Source: Gilvibacter sediminis (GTDB taxonomy: Bacteria; Bacteroidota; Bacteroidia; Flavobacteriales; Flavobacteriaceae). Taken from it: a stretch of DNA of 64,000 bases. The translations under genes were made by a program, and so were the position numbers. Below, one piece after another: positions 27,004 through 35,757 of this stretch (positions are counted from its first letter, which is position 1; each line of letters starts with the position of its first letter). The stretch lies in NCBI RefSeq assembly GCF_028561565.1, contig NZ_JAQQTE010000023.1, positions 62,001-126,000 of the forward strand, in the 5' to 3' direction. The notes beneath the pieces are model-generated. The model worked only from the letters and a program-made list of their open reading frames with translations. It was not told the DNA's origin and did no database searches.

Positions 27004-28017
27004 TTAATAGTTTCTCAGTTGATTGGCAGACAACCCTTTGGAACGCAGCAAGCGGTTCCAAATTGGGCCTCTGGTTAATAGCTTAAAAATAAACTTTACC
27101 CACCAATTTCTTAGGGGTTTGGCGCGAAGTTTATTCCACGGGATATCAACAGTTTCTATAGTGCTCTTTTCCAAACCTTCAAGCTTTTCATGCATCCAAG
27201 GCTCTAGGGTGTTTCCCATGTGGAAAGCATAACCTTTTAAGGTGGACAAACGGTAGGCGTCTGCATCCATAGCAGGCTGATCTACAAAACGGGTTTCACT
27301 GTCTCCCCCCAGTTGATATGGGCTGTGTTTCCCTACCAGCGGATCAAATAGTGAGCCCCGGTAGGTATTGACAAAATGCCCACTACCTACTCCAGCAGCA
27401 ACGCCATTGCGGGTCAAAACCAATTGCTTTTCCAAATGCGCTGGCTTGTAAAACTCTTCGTTACCAATGCTGTGAGCAAAAGCTTTTAGACTCTCTGGGT
27501 CTTGAACTTCTTGAAATTTTAAAGCGGAGCTGGACCAGTGATCTGCCCAAACTGGAGCAGTATAATATTTTAAAAAGGTCGGAAATGAAAGCGGTGCCAC
27601 AGCTCCTACCTTTGGGAAGGCCTTAAAGATCTCGTAAGTAGCTTCTTGCCATCCGCTGCAAAACAGAACATCTGCATCTGCAATGGTGACCAGTTCAAAA
27701 TCATGGCCAGCAAGCCCTTTTAGGATTGCGTTGATCTTACCAATATTGGTACTGTGAATGAGCTCATGTATGCTGCCTGCAGCTAACTGCTGATCTAAAT
27801 AATCCCGAACCGTTTCACTACTGCCGTTATTTACCACGGTGATGAATGTTCTTGGGTGAACGGTCTTCTCCAAGGACGTTAAACAACACTTCAAGATCTC
27901 AAGGCTATCTTTAAAATAACCCTCATGATTGGGTATATAAACAGGAATAAGCAGCTGATGTGAATACGCTGCTTCTTGTTGTAATTGATCTTTATTTGGA
28001 TTGAATCCGAACCTCAT
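27004..28017 (-). CDS. Glycosyltransferase family 2-like
   Basis: The 337-residue product has a GT-A fold. LIPVYIPNHEGYFKDSLE replaces the usual VSVVIPTYN, followed by FITVVNNGSSE and the metal-binding LVTIADADVLFCSGW. An extension beyond residue 230 ends in a basic segment (KLRAKPLRNWWVKFIF) that may contact the membrane. Its immediate position before neuA makes it one of the candidates for using CMP-sialic acid, though GT2 enzymes mostly use other donors. Confidence 0.85.
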   Translation of the reverse strand: MRFGFNPNKDQLQQEAAYSHQLLIPVYIPNHEGYFKDSLEILKCCLTSLEKTVHPRTFITVVNNGSSETVRDYLDQQLAAGSIHELIHSTNIGKINAILKGLAGHDFELVTIADADVLFCSGWQEATYEIFKAFPKVGAVAPLSFPTFLKYYTAPVWADHWSSSALKFQEVQDPESLKAFAHSIGNEEFYKPAHLEKQLVLTRNGVAAGVGSGHFVNTYRGSLFDPLVGKHSPYQLGGDSETRFVDQPAMDADAYRLSTLKGYAFHMGNTLEPWMHEKLEGLEKSTIETVDIPWNKLRAKPLRNWWVKFIFKLLTRGPIWNRLLRSKGLSANQLRNY

Positions 28018-28889
28018 CAGTGACTAAAATACTGTTTTAAACAACCAATCGGAAACGCTTTACGTCTCCAGGCTGGAATCTTTAAAGGACGATCTGGATA
28101 GGCCTGAGCGTAATGCCGCAGCTCCATGGTCAAAAGTCTCTGAGCGATTTTCCATCGTGTAAATCCCCCAACACCCATAGCACTGAAGTTGCGCAACATT
28201 TTCAATCCGATCCCCAGATACTTGGCGCGTTGCGTGGACAAGCGATCGGTTTGTTCGTATTCGCGGTACAAAGCCAAAGGTTCCGTAATGTATCGAACTG
28301 GATAGCGGTAACAGAAACGCTGGTAAAAGTCAATATCCTCCCCCACCTTGATGCTCTCATCAAACAGCAAGTCGTCTGCGAATGCTGATTTGCGGATCAT
28401 AACCGTTGGAGATTTGGGTACCCAAACCCCTAAGGCGTTCCAAAATACTTGACCGCTGCGTTTGTGAGCCTTTTCTGGAGAAGCGCCTATTTGAGCTCCT
28501 GTCAGATTTCCTTGAGCATCGATGACTGCTGCGCTGCTGTGCACCAACCGCACCTCAGGAAATGCTTTAAAGGCTTGAAGCTGAACCTCAACTTTCTCGG
28601 GCTTCCACAGGTCATCATCGTCTAAAAAACAAACAAATTCGCCTTGAGCCAATGAAACTCCATAATTCCGAGCACTGGAAAGTCCTCCATTGGTTTTATA
28701 ATGGTATTGCACCTCTGGAAATTGTGAACAGATTTGCTTTGCGGATTGATCTGTAGAACCGTCATCCACCACTAAGATCTCCAAACGATCATAGGATTGC
28801 TTACAGACACTGGCAATCGCTTCTGCCAGATAATCTGTACGGTTGTAGGTGGTGATGATCGCTGTGACCAGCGGACGCTTAGAATCCAT
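28017..28889 (-). CDS. Glycosyltransferase family 2
   Basis: The 290-residue GT-A enzyme has the complete opening TAIITTYNRTDYLAEAI, then VDDGSTDQSA, NGGLSSARNYGV and the DxD-like FLDDDDLWKPEKVE. GEDIDFYQRFCYRYP carries the likely catalytic ED pair. Donor and acceptor are unknown. It abuts the GT2 gene upstream (no gap) and overlaps the next gene by one base. Confidence 0.93.
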   Translation of the reverse strand: MDSKRPLVTAIITTYNRTDYLAEAIASVCKQSYDRLEILVVDDGSTDQSAKQICSQFPEVQYHYKTNGGLSSARNYGVSLAQGEFVCFLDDDDLWKPEKVEVQLQAFKAFPEVRLVHSSAAVIDAQGNLTGAQIGASPEKAHKRSGQVFWNALGVWVPKSPTVMIRKSAFADDLLFDESIKVGEDIDFYQRFCYRYPVRYITEPLALYREYEQTDRLSTQRAKYLGIGLKMLRNFSAMGVGGFTRWKIAQRLLTMELRHYAQAYPDRPLKIPAWRRKAFPIGCLKQYFSH

Positions 28890-29663
28890 TTATTTAAAGA
28901 GTCTGCGTTTGATTCGCTTTAAAATACCCTGAGGCGTATTGCGTTTGGCCGCTGATAAGGCAGCATTTAAGGCCATTAAGGTCTGATAATCTTCATAATA
29001 GATACCAAAATACTGCTTCAAAACCTGAGTATCTTCTGCCTCCTTCTTGGCTGCAAAACTAGGATCGTTGCTCACGCCACTGAGGTCAAAAAAGCTCAAT
29101 GCTTGCGGTACGTGTGAAAAGCTAAACTGATTGGAAAGAAAACACTTGATATAAAAAGCGCGGTCTGCCGCAATGCGCAAACTGGTGTCATAGTTTCCCA
29201 TTTGCTCAAAAACACGACTTCTAAAAAGTGTGCTTTGATGCGGTAAAGAGGATTTAAAAAAGAACAAAGGCGTAAGCTCATCTGGATAGGATTTCCCACC
29301 GGTTTCATATTTATAATCTCCGTAGATTATGTCTCCTTTAAACTGAGGAGCTTTTACAAAATCTCCTAGAGCTTGAGTTCCGTTAAGGCAATCTCCACTG
29401 TTTAAAAAAAGTAGATATTCGCCTTTAGCAGCTGCGATCCCTTTGTTTTGAGCTTCAAAAATCCCGCCGTCGGGTTCACTGACCCAATGCTCAAAATGGA
29501 CCTTATTTTCTTCAATAATAGCTAGGCTTCCATCAGTAGAACCGCCATCAATGATCACGAATTCAAAATCGCGAAACTCTTGAGCAATCACAGAATCCAC
29601 AGTAGCCTTAAGCCCTGCGGCATTGTTGTAGTTGATGGTGATTATGGAAACTAAGGGCTGCAT
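28890..29663 (-). CDS. Glycosyltransferase family 2
   Basis: The 257-residue GT-A enzyme shows VSIITINYNNAAGLKATVD, IDGGSTDGSL, SEPDGGIFEAQNKGI and LFLNSGDCLNG (NSGD in place of DxD). This is the subfamily found in many capsule and colanic-acid loci (WcaE-like). The C-terminal KRIKRRLFK is basic. It lies 7 bases after the GDP-mannose epimerase-like gene. Confidence 0.92.
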   Translation of the reverse strand: MQPLVSIITINYNNAAGLKATVDSVIAQEFRDFEFVIIDGGSTDGSLAIIEENKVHFEHWVSEPDGGIFEAQNKGIAAAKGEYLLFLNSGDCLNGTQALGDFVKAPQFKGDIIYGDYKYETGGKSYPDELTPLFFFKSSLPHQSTLFRSRVFEQMGNYDTSLRIAADRAFYIKCFLSNQFSFSHVPQALSFFDLSGVSNDPSFAAKKEAEDTQVLKQYFGIYYEDYQTLMALNAALSAAKRNTPQGILKRIKRRLFK

Positions 29664-29670
29664 CTGCGGA

Positions 29671-30645
29671 TTATTGGTCCGTCTCTTTGGCCGCTACTTT
29701 GGCCGATATCCAATTGTAGGTCTTTTCCAAGCCAACTTGTAGTGGTTGGGTAGGTTTCCATCCGAGTTTTTCAAAGATCAAAGCATTGTCTGAGTTTCTC
29801 CCACGGACGCCTTCTGGGCCCGGAATATTTTCAATGCTGATGTCTTTTCCAGAGAGACCGATGATCATTTCCGCAAACTGATTGATGGATACCATTTCTT
29901 CAGATCCGATATTGACCGGGCCAATAAAATCAGACTCCATAAGTCGCATTACGGCCTCGATACACTCGTCTATATACAAAAAGGAACGGGTTTGTTTACC
30001 GTCGCCCCAAACGTCAATAGCGCCACCGCTTGCAGTCTCCGCTACCTTTCTACACAAGGCTGCCGGCGCCTTTTCCTTGCCGTTGTTCCAAGAGCCTTCT
30101 GGCCCAAAGATGTTGTGAAAGCGCGCGATTCGCACATTCAAATTATAATTTCTCATGAAGGACAGATACAGGCGCTCTGAGAACAATTTCTCCCAACCGT
30201 ATTCACTGTCTGGATTTGCCGGGTAGGCAGATTCTTCAGAGCATTTCGGATTGTCGGGATCCAGCTGATTGTACTCGGGATACATACAGGCTGAAGAGGA
30301 ATAGAATACTTTTCCTGCCTGTTTTTTAACCGCCTCATGAGCCACGTTCAAGTTGATCAAGGCGCTGTTGTGCATCACGTCGGCATCGTTATCTCCCGTA
30401 AAAATATAACCTGCTCCACCCATATCTGCAGCCAGTTGATAGATCTCATCTACCCCTTGATCAACCACGGTCGCTACGACCTGCGGATCGCGAAGATCAC
30501 CGATCACAAAATCATCGGCAGGCAGATCGCTGTAGGCATGCGGAACCAGATCCACACCACGCACATAGTGTCCTTTAGATTTTAGGTGTTTGACCAAATG
30601 ACCGCCTATGAAACCTCCGGCTCCAAGTACGAGTGTCTTTTTCAT
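29671..30645 (-). CDS. GDP-mannose 3,5-epimerase-like NAD-dependent epimerase
   Basis: This 324-residue extended SDR enzyme has GAGGFIGGHLVKHL at 8-21, QLAADMGGAGYI, the SSACMYPEYNQL catalytic Ser region, YGWEKL (Tyr-x3-Lys), RFHNIFGPEGSW, WGDGKQTRSFLYIDE and PGPEGVRGRNSDN. From memory, most of these blocks match plant GDP-D-mannose 3',5'-epimerase (GME) closely, much better than ordinary UDP-glucose epimerases. It would make GDP-L-galactose and/or GDP-L-gulose from GDP-mannose. GDP-mannose synthesis genes are not in the window. Confidence 0.88.
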   Translation of the reverse strand: MKKTLVLGAGGFIGGHLVKHLKSKGHYVRGVDLVPHAYSDLPADDFVIGDLRDPQVVATVVDQGVDEIYQLAADMGGAGYIFTGDNDADVMHNSALINLNVAHEAVKKQAGKVFYSSSACMYPEYNQLDPDNPKCSEESAYPANPDSEYGWEKLFSERLYLSFMRNYNLNVRIARFHNIFGPEGSWNNGKEKAPAALCRKVAETASGGAIDVWGDGKQTRSFLYIDECIEAVMRLMESDFIGPVNIGSEEMVSINQFAEMIIGLSGKDISIENIPGPEGVRGRNSDNALIFEKLGWKPTQPLQVGLEKTYNWISAKVAAKETDQ

Positions 30646-31892
30646 GGTGATTGTAATTTTTGGGGGTTATTCTGAGGCTCAAGATACCGATTTACCAGCT
30701 TTTTCGCCTGATTATTTACATCAAAATGTTCCTGAGCATATGCTTTGACTAGGGAACGCTTAAAGTGCTGTTTTTGTTGCTCAAAGGTCTTAATGGCCCG
30801 TACCAAACCTGCAGCGCTGATCTCTTTGGATAGCTGGCCATTCACACCGCTTTTAATATGTTCTGCCAAACCACCCATCTCAAAACCAATGACTGGAGTT
30901 CCAGCGGCTAATGCTTCTAACATGGTGTTGGGTAAATTGTCTTCCCGGCTGGGAATCAATAGGGCATCTGCAGAGGCAATGGCTTTGATCTTGTCGGATT
31001 CATTGTTAATGTAACCTAGTGAACTAAGCTCAATTTTAGGGTTATCAATCGCTAATGTTCCGGCGCCCATGGTGATCAATTCCACAGGAAAGGACAATTT
31101 TGAAAGAGCAGCTTGCAAAAGATCTGCACCCTTTCTGTGATTGTCCAATCGATCTGAAACATAGATCAGCTTTAAAGGAGTTGTTTGCCCTATTTCTCTG
31201 TAAGCAGTATAGCGTTCATAAGGTCTATGATCAATACCGTTGGCCAGTAAGTGGTAAGTGGTGTGTGCTGGGAAGATTCCGCTTGCTTTAGCGGCATCCA
31301 TCAACCAAGACGATGGAAATAAAAGATGCAAATCCCTAGCTTGCGAGTAAGCTTCCTTCTTAAGCACTTTAAATGACTGATTAAGCTCATGCGCACTTTT
31401 CCCGCTGTTTCTGGTCTCGTCTCCAGCGTAGTGAAAAATACCCAAAAAGGGATTCATATCATGAAGGGTCCAAAATACAGGCTTGTTTATGGCCGCAAAA
31501 AAGCTCGTATAATCCAAAATACCATTTACCCAATGCAAGTGGATAATATCTGCCTGCTGCACCAAAGGGTGTTGCAAAAGATCATGGTCGGACTCGGGAC
31601 TGGTGACGATCTCTGCCTTTAGAGGTGGCTGAAGAGCAGCAACCAGTCGTTGAAAGCCTTGCTCTTTTGAGCTTGTGGGTTTGAGTTTGTGTGTTATACG
31701 TTTGAGAAGGCCGGGCGGTTTGTAACTAAAAAAAGTATCGTCGACTTCCTCTCCAGAAAAGTCAATACTTAAGGTTTTAGACAGAAAGGCTGCTTGAATG
31801 CCTTGAGCCTGTAAAGCTCCTTGCATTCTCAAGGCTGCAAGCCCTGCACCACCTCTGGAAGACGTATTGATATGTAAGACTTTTAGTGCTAT
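30642..31892 (-). CDS. Glycosyltransferase family 4 with non-canonical ATA start or lost start codon
   Basis: The GT-B enzyme has EALAAGTPVIGFEMGG in its donor domain. The in-frame sequence above the first canonical start (TTG at 31832) reads KVLHINTSSRGGAGLAA, the standard N-terminus of this GT4 group, so translation must begin upstream of it. No ATG, GTG or TTG exists between that segment and the preceding in-frame stop. The best placed codon is ATA at 31892-31890, overlapping the TAG stop of the gene upstream by 4 bases in the same geometry as the ATGA overlaps elsewhere in the locus. That start gives 416 residues. A conservative caller would use TTG 31832 (396 residues). A start-codon mutation or a sequencing error is equally possible. 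Confidence 0.8.
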   Translation of the reverse strand: MALKVLHINTSSRGGAGLAALRMQGALQAQGIQAAFLSKTLSIDFSGEEVDDTFFSYKPPGLLKRITHKLKPTSSKEQGFQRLVAALQPPLKAEIVTSPESDHDLLQHPLVQQADIIHLHWVNGILDYTSFFAAINKPVFWTLHDMNPFLGIFHYAGDETRNSGKSAHELNQSFKVLKKEAYSQARDLHLLFPSSWLMDAAKASGIFPAHTTYHLLANGIDHRPYERYTAYREIGQTTPLKLIYVSDRLDNHRKGADLLQAALSKLSFPVELITMGAGTLAIDNPKIELSSLGYINNESDKIKAIASADALLIPSREDNLPNTMLEALAAGTPVIGFEMGGLAEHIKSGVNGQLSKEISAAGLVRAIKTFEQQKQHFKRSLVKAYAQEHFDVNNQAKKLVNRYLEPQNNPQKLQSP

Positions 31893-32641
31893 GCTTTCCC
31901 GTTGATTTTGTGAAACAATTTTCTAGCAAACTCCTTTCGGTAACGCTTAAAATAAGCCTTGGGATAGCCGCGCATCCAACGGTCCATGTGCACAGCCCAT
32001 AATTGTTCTAATAGCCAGGCGACGCTTTGAGCAGGCGCCTGCTTCCAAGAGTGATCCCACAAATGGACTGCGATAGATCGATCCGTCAAAAAGGACTCAT
32101 AGGCCTTGTCTCGATCTTCATAAGATAAGGCATAGAAATAATCAATATCGTAAATGATCTCACCTGAGGCTAAAACATTTGGTTTGATCAGCTCCTTAAA
32201 GGTATGAGTGATCACTGGCGGTGAATACCGATTAAAACGCTGCGTATTGTAGTAATGATTCATCGCCTTAAAAAAACGATGGCCTGCAACTCCACCAAAG
32301 ATTCCATAAGCAGGTCTGCCTTCAACTTCATAACCCGTAAAAAATTTATTGCTTAACAAGGACTCCAAGGGTTTGACCAAAAGCATATCCATATCTAAAT
32401 AGATTCCACCTTCGGCTTCTAAAACAGCAACGCGAATCGCATCGGACGCAAAGGCGTACTGACCTTCTCTAATGGCGTCCTTGTAGAATTGGTTCTGATA
32501 CTTTTCTGAATTAGCTTCATTCCAGGTCTTGATGGTAAAATCTGGAGCATGTGCGCGCCAAGAATCTTGGCATTGTTCTGCTAAGGAGCTTAACGGAGCA
32601 CCTCCAAACCAACAGCAATGTATGATCTTAGGAATGCTCAT
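31889..32641 (-). CDS. Glycosyltransferase family 32 (capsular polysaccharide type)
   Basis: The 250-residue enzyme is of the Och1/GT32 sugar-transfer type: PKIIHCCWFGG at the start, KTWNEAN, FASDAIRVAVLEAEGGIYLDMD with DxD at 83-85, and a C-terminal HLWDHSWK. Enzymes of this type add hexoses or HexNAc to cytoplasmic glycan intermediates. Its ATG overlaps the stop of the gene upstream (ATGA), and its TAG stop overlaps the proposed ATA start of the gene downstream. Confidence 0.88.
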   Translation of the reverse strand: MSIPKIIHCCWFGGAPLSSLAEQCQDSWRAHAPDFTIKTWNEANSEKYQNQFYKDAIREGQYAFASDAIRVAVLEAEGGIYLDMDMLLVKPLESLLSNKFFTGYEVEGRPAYGIFGGVAGHRFFKAMNHYYNTQRFNRYSPPVITHTFKELIKPNVLASGEIIYDIDYFYALSYEDRDKAYESFLTDRSIAVHLWDHSWKQAPAQSVAWLLEQLWAVHMDRWMRGYPKAYFKRYRKEFARKLFHKINGKA

Positions 32642-33612
32642 AGTTCAAAATTCAAGGCCGCATTTCTGAGTTTACTCTCCAAACGATAACTCGGTTTACC
32701 AAAGAAAAACAAAATGCCGGTTACGCGCTTTAAGGTTGCTTTTAGTGTTGGATTGGCCTGACCCAAAGTATCGTTTAGGAGCTTGAGTGTAGCCTTCATG
32801 GTTTGCTTATCGCGATTGGCAGCAGCACTGCACAAAATGGGCACCAACTGCTTGTACATATACTTAACCAGCTGCGGATCCTTTTGCGCTACACCATACT
32901 TTAGATTGTCTGCGTATATTTTGAGTTGCGATTGCTTGTAGTCCTGTCTGTAGTTTTTCGCGGCCGCCGTTTTAGTGCCTGAATGTTGTCGGTAAAGAAA
33001 ACTGGGAGTTTCCATCAAAACCACATTTTTTAGAGGCACTTCCCTAAAGATCCTCATGAAAAATTCCGCTTCCTGCCCACGCACTACAGTTGGGTCAAAT
33101 AGCGTTTTGCCCACCAAGAAATCCTTTCTAAAAAGCACGGAATCGGTAACCATTTCTGTTTTGGTATAGGCATAAGTCCTGTAGAGGTCTTGATAGGCTT
33201 CAACTCTAAATTCGCGCAGCAAATTCAGGGCTTCATCCACAACTTGAGCTCTGGCAACAACGATATCCTTATCCTCCATACAATCCAAGCGCATGGCTAG
33301 ATCCTCTTCTAACATTAAATCATCACTGTCAAAAAAGATCACAAACTCACCTTGGGATTGCTCAAAACCATAATTTCTGCAGCTGTTGGCTCCTTTGGGT
33401 AAATCCTTAGGGCGTGCAAACAATTTAAATCGAGGTTCATCTTCGGTAAGATGCTCAATGGCCGCATAGGTATCATCAGTGCTGCCGTCATCCACTATAC
33501 AGCATTCCCATTGCGAATAGCTTTGCTTGGCAATACTCGTCAAGGTCGGGATAATGAGTTCTGCCCGATTGTATACAGGAATAATAATGGAAACCAGACC
33601 GCTGGTAGACAT
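32638..33612 (-). CDS. Glycosyltransferase family 2
   Basis: The 324-residue GT-A enzyme has VSIIIPVYNRAELIIPTL, VDDGSTDDTY, GANSCRNYGFE and FFDSDDLMLEEDL with a DSDD metal site. The start has a purine-rich AAAGGAG three bases before the ATG, unusual for this phylum, and a near-consensus TATCTTAG lies upstream, so a separate promoter here is possible. It is the first gene of the left half of the locus, divergent from the + strand sulfotransferase. Confidence 0.92.
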   Translation of the reverse strand: MSTSGLVSIIIPVYNRAELIIPTLTSIAKQSYSQWECCIVDDGSTDDTYAAIEHLTEDEPRFKLFARPKDLPKGANSCRNYGFEQSQGEFVIFFDSDDLMLEEDLAMRLDCMEDKDIVVARAQVVDEALNLLREFRVEAYQDLYRTYAYTKTEMVTDSVLFRKDFLVGKTLFDPTVVRGQEAEFFMRIFREVPLKNVVLMETPSFLYRQHSGTKTAAAKNYRQDYKQSQLKIYADNLKYGVAQKDPQLVKYMYKQLVPILCSAAANRDKQTMKATLKLLNDTLGQANPTLKATLKRVTGILFFFGKPSYRLESKLRNAALNFEL

Positions 33613-33709
33613 GCACTCCTTTTTTTGTGGTTACGCTAAGATATCACTTCTCAAAATCAACAGCCATGGAAGGCGGACAAATTATAATTAACTTGCCAAC
33701 AATTTAGCA

Positions 33710-34567
33710 GTGATCTTGAAAAGCGATACGACTATTCCGGAGTTTTTAATTGTTGGCGCCATGAAGGCGGGCTCTACCAGCCTCAGATTTCATCTGAACA
33801 ACCACCCTAAGATCCACTTGCCGGCTCAAGAGTTGAATTTCTTCAACAACGCTCAAAATTTCAATAAGGGGTTTGATTGGTATGCTCAGGCCGTACAGAA
33901 AGGTAAAAATCCTGAGGCGAAAATCTTTGGTGAAAAGTCTCCCGCCTACGGTCAAGAAGACTTTGTTCCTGCTAAAATAGCGGCACACTTTCCGAAGATG
34001 AAAATCATTTGGGTGCTGAGAGATCCTGTAGATCGCGCTTATTCAAACTACCTACACGAACTCAAGATGGGCTGGGAAAATTTGAGTTTTAAGCAGGCTT
34101 TAAAAGCAGAGCAAAAACGGGCCTCCAAAGACATTCGTTATGGTTATTTGGCCCATTCTAACTACGCCGTTCAATTGGAAAATTACTTGGAGTACTTCCC
34201 CATGAAGCAGCAATTTGTTTTGTTTTTAGACGAGCTGATCCGTCCTTTTGACCAGCAGCATATACTCCATGAACTCTTTGCCTTTTTAGGAACGGATGCC
34301 GAGGGATTCAGTTTTAATCAGGAGTACCGAAACAAGACCGTTTTACCCAAATATCCGAACCTCTTGTACTATTCCAACAAGTTGGGACTCACGCGCAGTT
34401 GGAAACTTGACAAAATGATTCAAAAACTCAATTTTGAAGGACAGCAAAGCGGTTATCCCAAACTGAACGCTAGCCTTCGCGCGGAACTCGAGGCGCACTT
34501 TAAAGCACCAAACCAAAGATTAAAAGAATTATTGGGACGAGAATTGCCTTGGAATTACCCTGAATAA
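33710..34567 (+). CDS. Sulfotransferase family protein (heparan-type fold), lone + strand gene
   Basis: The 285-residue cytoplasmic sulfotransferase uses PAPS. The 5'-phosphosulfate loop is VGAMKAGSTSLRFHL (about 15-29) and the 3'-phosphate site is VLRDPVDRAYSNYLHE. The layout resembles sulfotransferase domains of the heparan N-sulfotransferase type. The start is GTG 33710 or TTG 33716; no ATG precedes the core. It is the only + strand gene between 15.2 and 54.1 kb, and its end overlaps the convergent glycosyltransferase by 13 bases. It probably sulfates a sugar of the polysaccharide. Confidence 0.88.
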   Translation: MILKSDTTIPEFLIVGAMKAGSTSLRFHLNNHPKIHLPAQELNFFNNAQNFNKGFDWYAQAVQKGKNPEAKIFGEKSPAYGQEDFVPAKIAAHFPKMKIIWVLRDPVDRAYSNYLHELKMGWENLSFKQALKAEQKRASKDIRYGYLAHSNYAVQLENYLEYFPMKQQFVLFLDELIRPFDQQHILHELFAFLGTDAEGFSFNQEYRNKTVLPKYPNLLYYSNKLGLTRSWKLDKMIQKLNFEGQQSGYPKLNASLRAELEAHFKAPNQRLKELLGRELPWNYPE

Positions 34568-35757
34568 TAGGCGATCAACTGTTTCACAACTTTAGCCTTA
34601 TCATACGTATTGACCAGATGCTGTTGCTGTTTTTGAAGCTTTTGAGGCCATTGCTCCCTTTCAGCTAGTGCCTTTTCTATTTCGGCACAAAAGGACTCCG
34701 GTTGTTGCGCCGGACAAATGTAGCCATCGGCACCCAAAATCTCTTCCACCGCGCCAACGCGCGTGGACAGACAACAAAGACCTGCATTTAGAGCTTCTAA
34801 AAGAACTGTTGGAAGTACCTCGACTTTACTGGAAAGCAAAAAGAGATCAGCTTGCAAATAAGCCATTTTAACCTTCTCAGAAGGTAGCGCACCGGTAAAT
34901 TCTACACGACTGCTCAATTCGAGATCTTGTACCAACTGCTTTAATTCTTGAGCCAATTCTCCCTGCCCAACTACAGTGTATTTCCATTCCAGCTCTGGAT
35001 TTCTTTTTTGAAAGGCAGCGAGTGCTTTAAAGGCCGTTGGATAGTCCTTTTCTGGAACTAAACGTCCTACACTGAGAAACTTTACAGTGTTTTGAGGGAT
35101 TTTAATTTCCGCGGATGGATTCAGAGCGATCCCGTTGGGTAAATAATACAACTGAGACTTTGAAAAGCCCATACTCAAAAGCTGCTTTTCACTGTAATGA
35201 GAGATCGCGAAGATACCGTCGGCATATAATTTTAAGAGCGGAAACTTAAAACTTGATTTACCTGCCAAGCCACCTCGGAGATCAAAGCCGTGAAAGGTAC
35301 AGAAGAACTTTCCTTGAAACCCACAGGCCTTTAGTTGGGCTGCCTGTTCTCCCATGGTTCCGTAGTGCGCATGGATTACGTTGATCTGGTTCTCATGGAG
35401 GTAATCCAACAAAAAGAAGAGCCTGCCGTTAACAGCAGATCTTCCAAAATTAAACACGTTAAGACTGCGTCTCAAGGCCTTTTTATGACTTTTATTTGCA
35501 GCGCGTTTTAGTTTATTGCGGATGGCTTTAAACCGCTTTTTCTTTGACGCAGGCAATAAGGTCCCCGGGCTTTGTGTCTTTTCAAAAAGCTGGAGATCTT
35601 CCAAACCCTTTAGGGCGTCCAATTGTCCCCCATTGCGCTTTAAGGTGTATATATGAACCTCATGGCCTTCCCGGATCAAGGCTGCGATTTGATCGCGTAT
35701 GAAGGTCTCCGAGAACTTCGGAAATTCCTTGAGAAAAAAGAGGACCTTTAAACTCAT
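34555..35757 (-). CDS. Glycosyltransferase family 4
   Basis: The 400-residue product starts at the ATG at 35757 (MSLKVLFFLKEFPKFSETF), which overlaps the upstream stop as ATGA; the longer frame is dismissed. This WcaL/colanic-acid-type GT4 has the KFSETF loop, IHAHYGTMGEQAAQLK, FHGFDLRGG, FLSVGRLVPEKDY and EALNAGLCCLSTRVG. It works on cytoplasmic lipid-linked intermediates. The 3' end overlaps the + strand sulfotransferase. Confidence 0.93.
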   Translation of the reverse strand: MSLKVLFFLKEFPKFSETFIRDQIAALIREGHEVHIYTLKRNGGQLDALKGLEDLQLFEKTQSPGTLLPASKKKRFKAIRNKLKRAANKSHKKALRRSLNVFNFGRSAVNGRLFFLLDYLHENQINVIHAHYGTMGEQAAQLKACGFQGKFFCTFHGFDLRGGLAGKSSFKFPLLKLYADGIFAISHYSEKQLLSMGFSKSQLYYLPNGIALNPSAEIKIPQNTVKFLSVGRLVPEKDYPTAFKALAAFQKRNPELEWKYTVVGQGELAQELKQLVQDLELSSRVEFTGALPSEKVKMAYLQADLFLLSSKVEVLPTVLLEALNAGLCCLSTRVGAVEEILGADGYICPAQQPESFCAEIEKALAEREQWPQKLQKQQQHLVNTYDKAKVVKQLIAYYSG

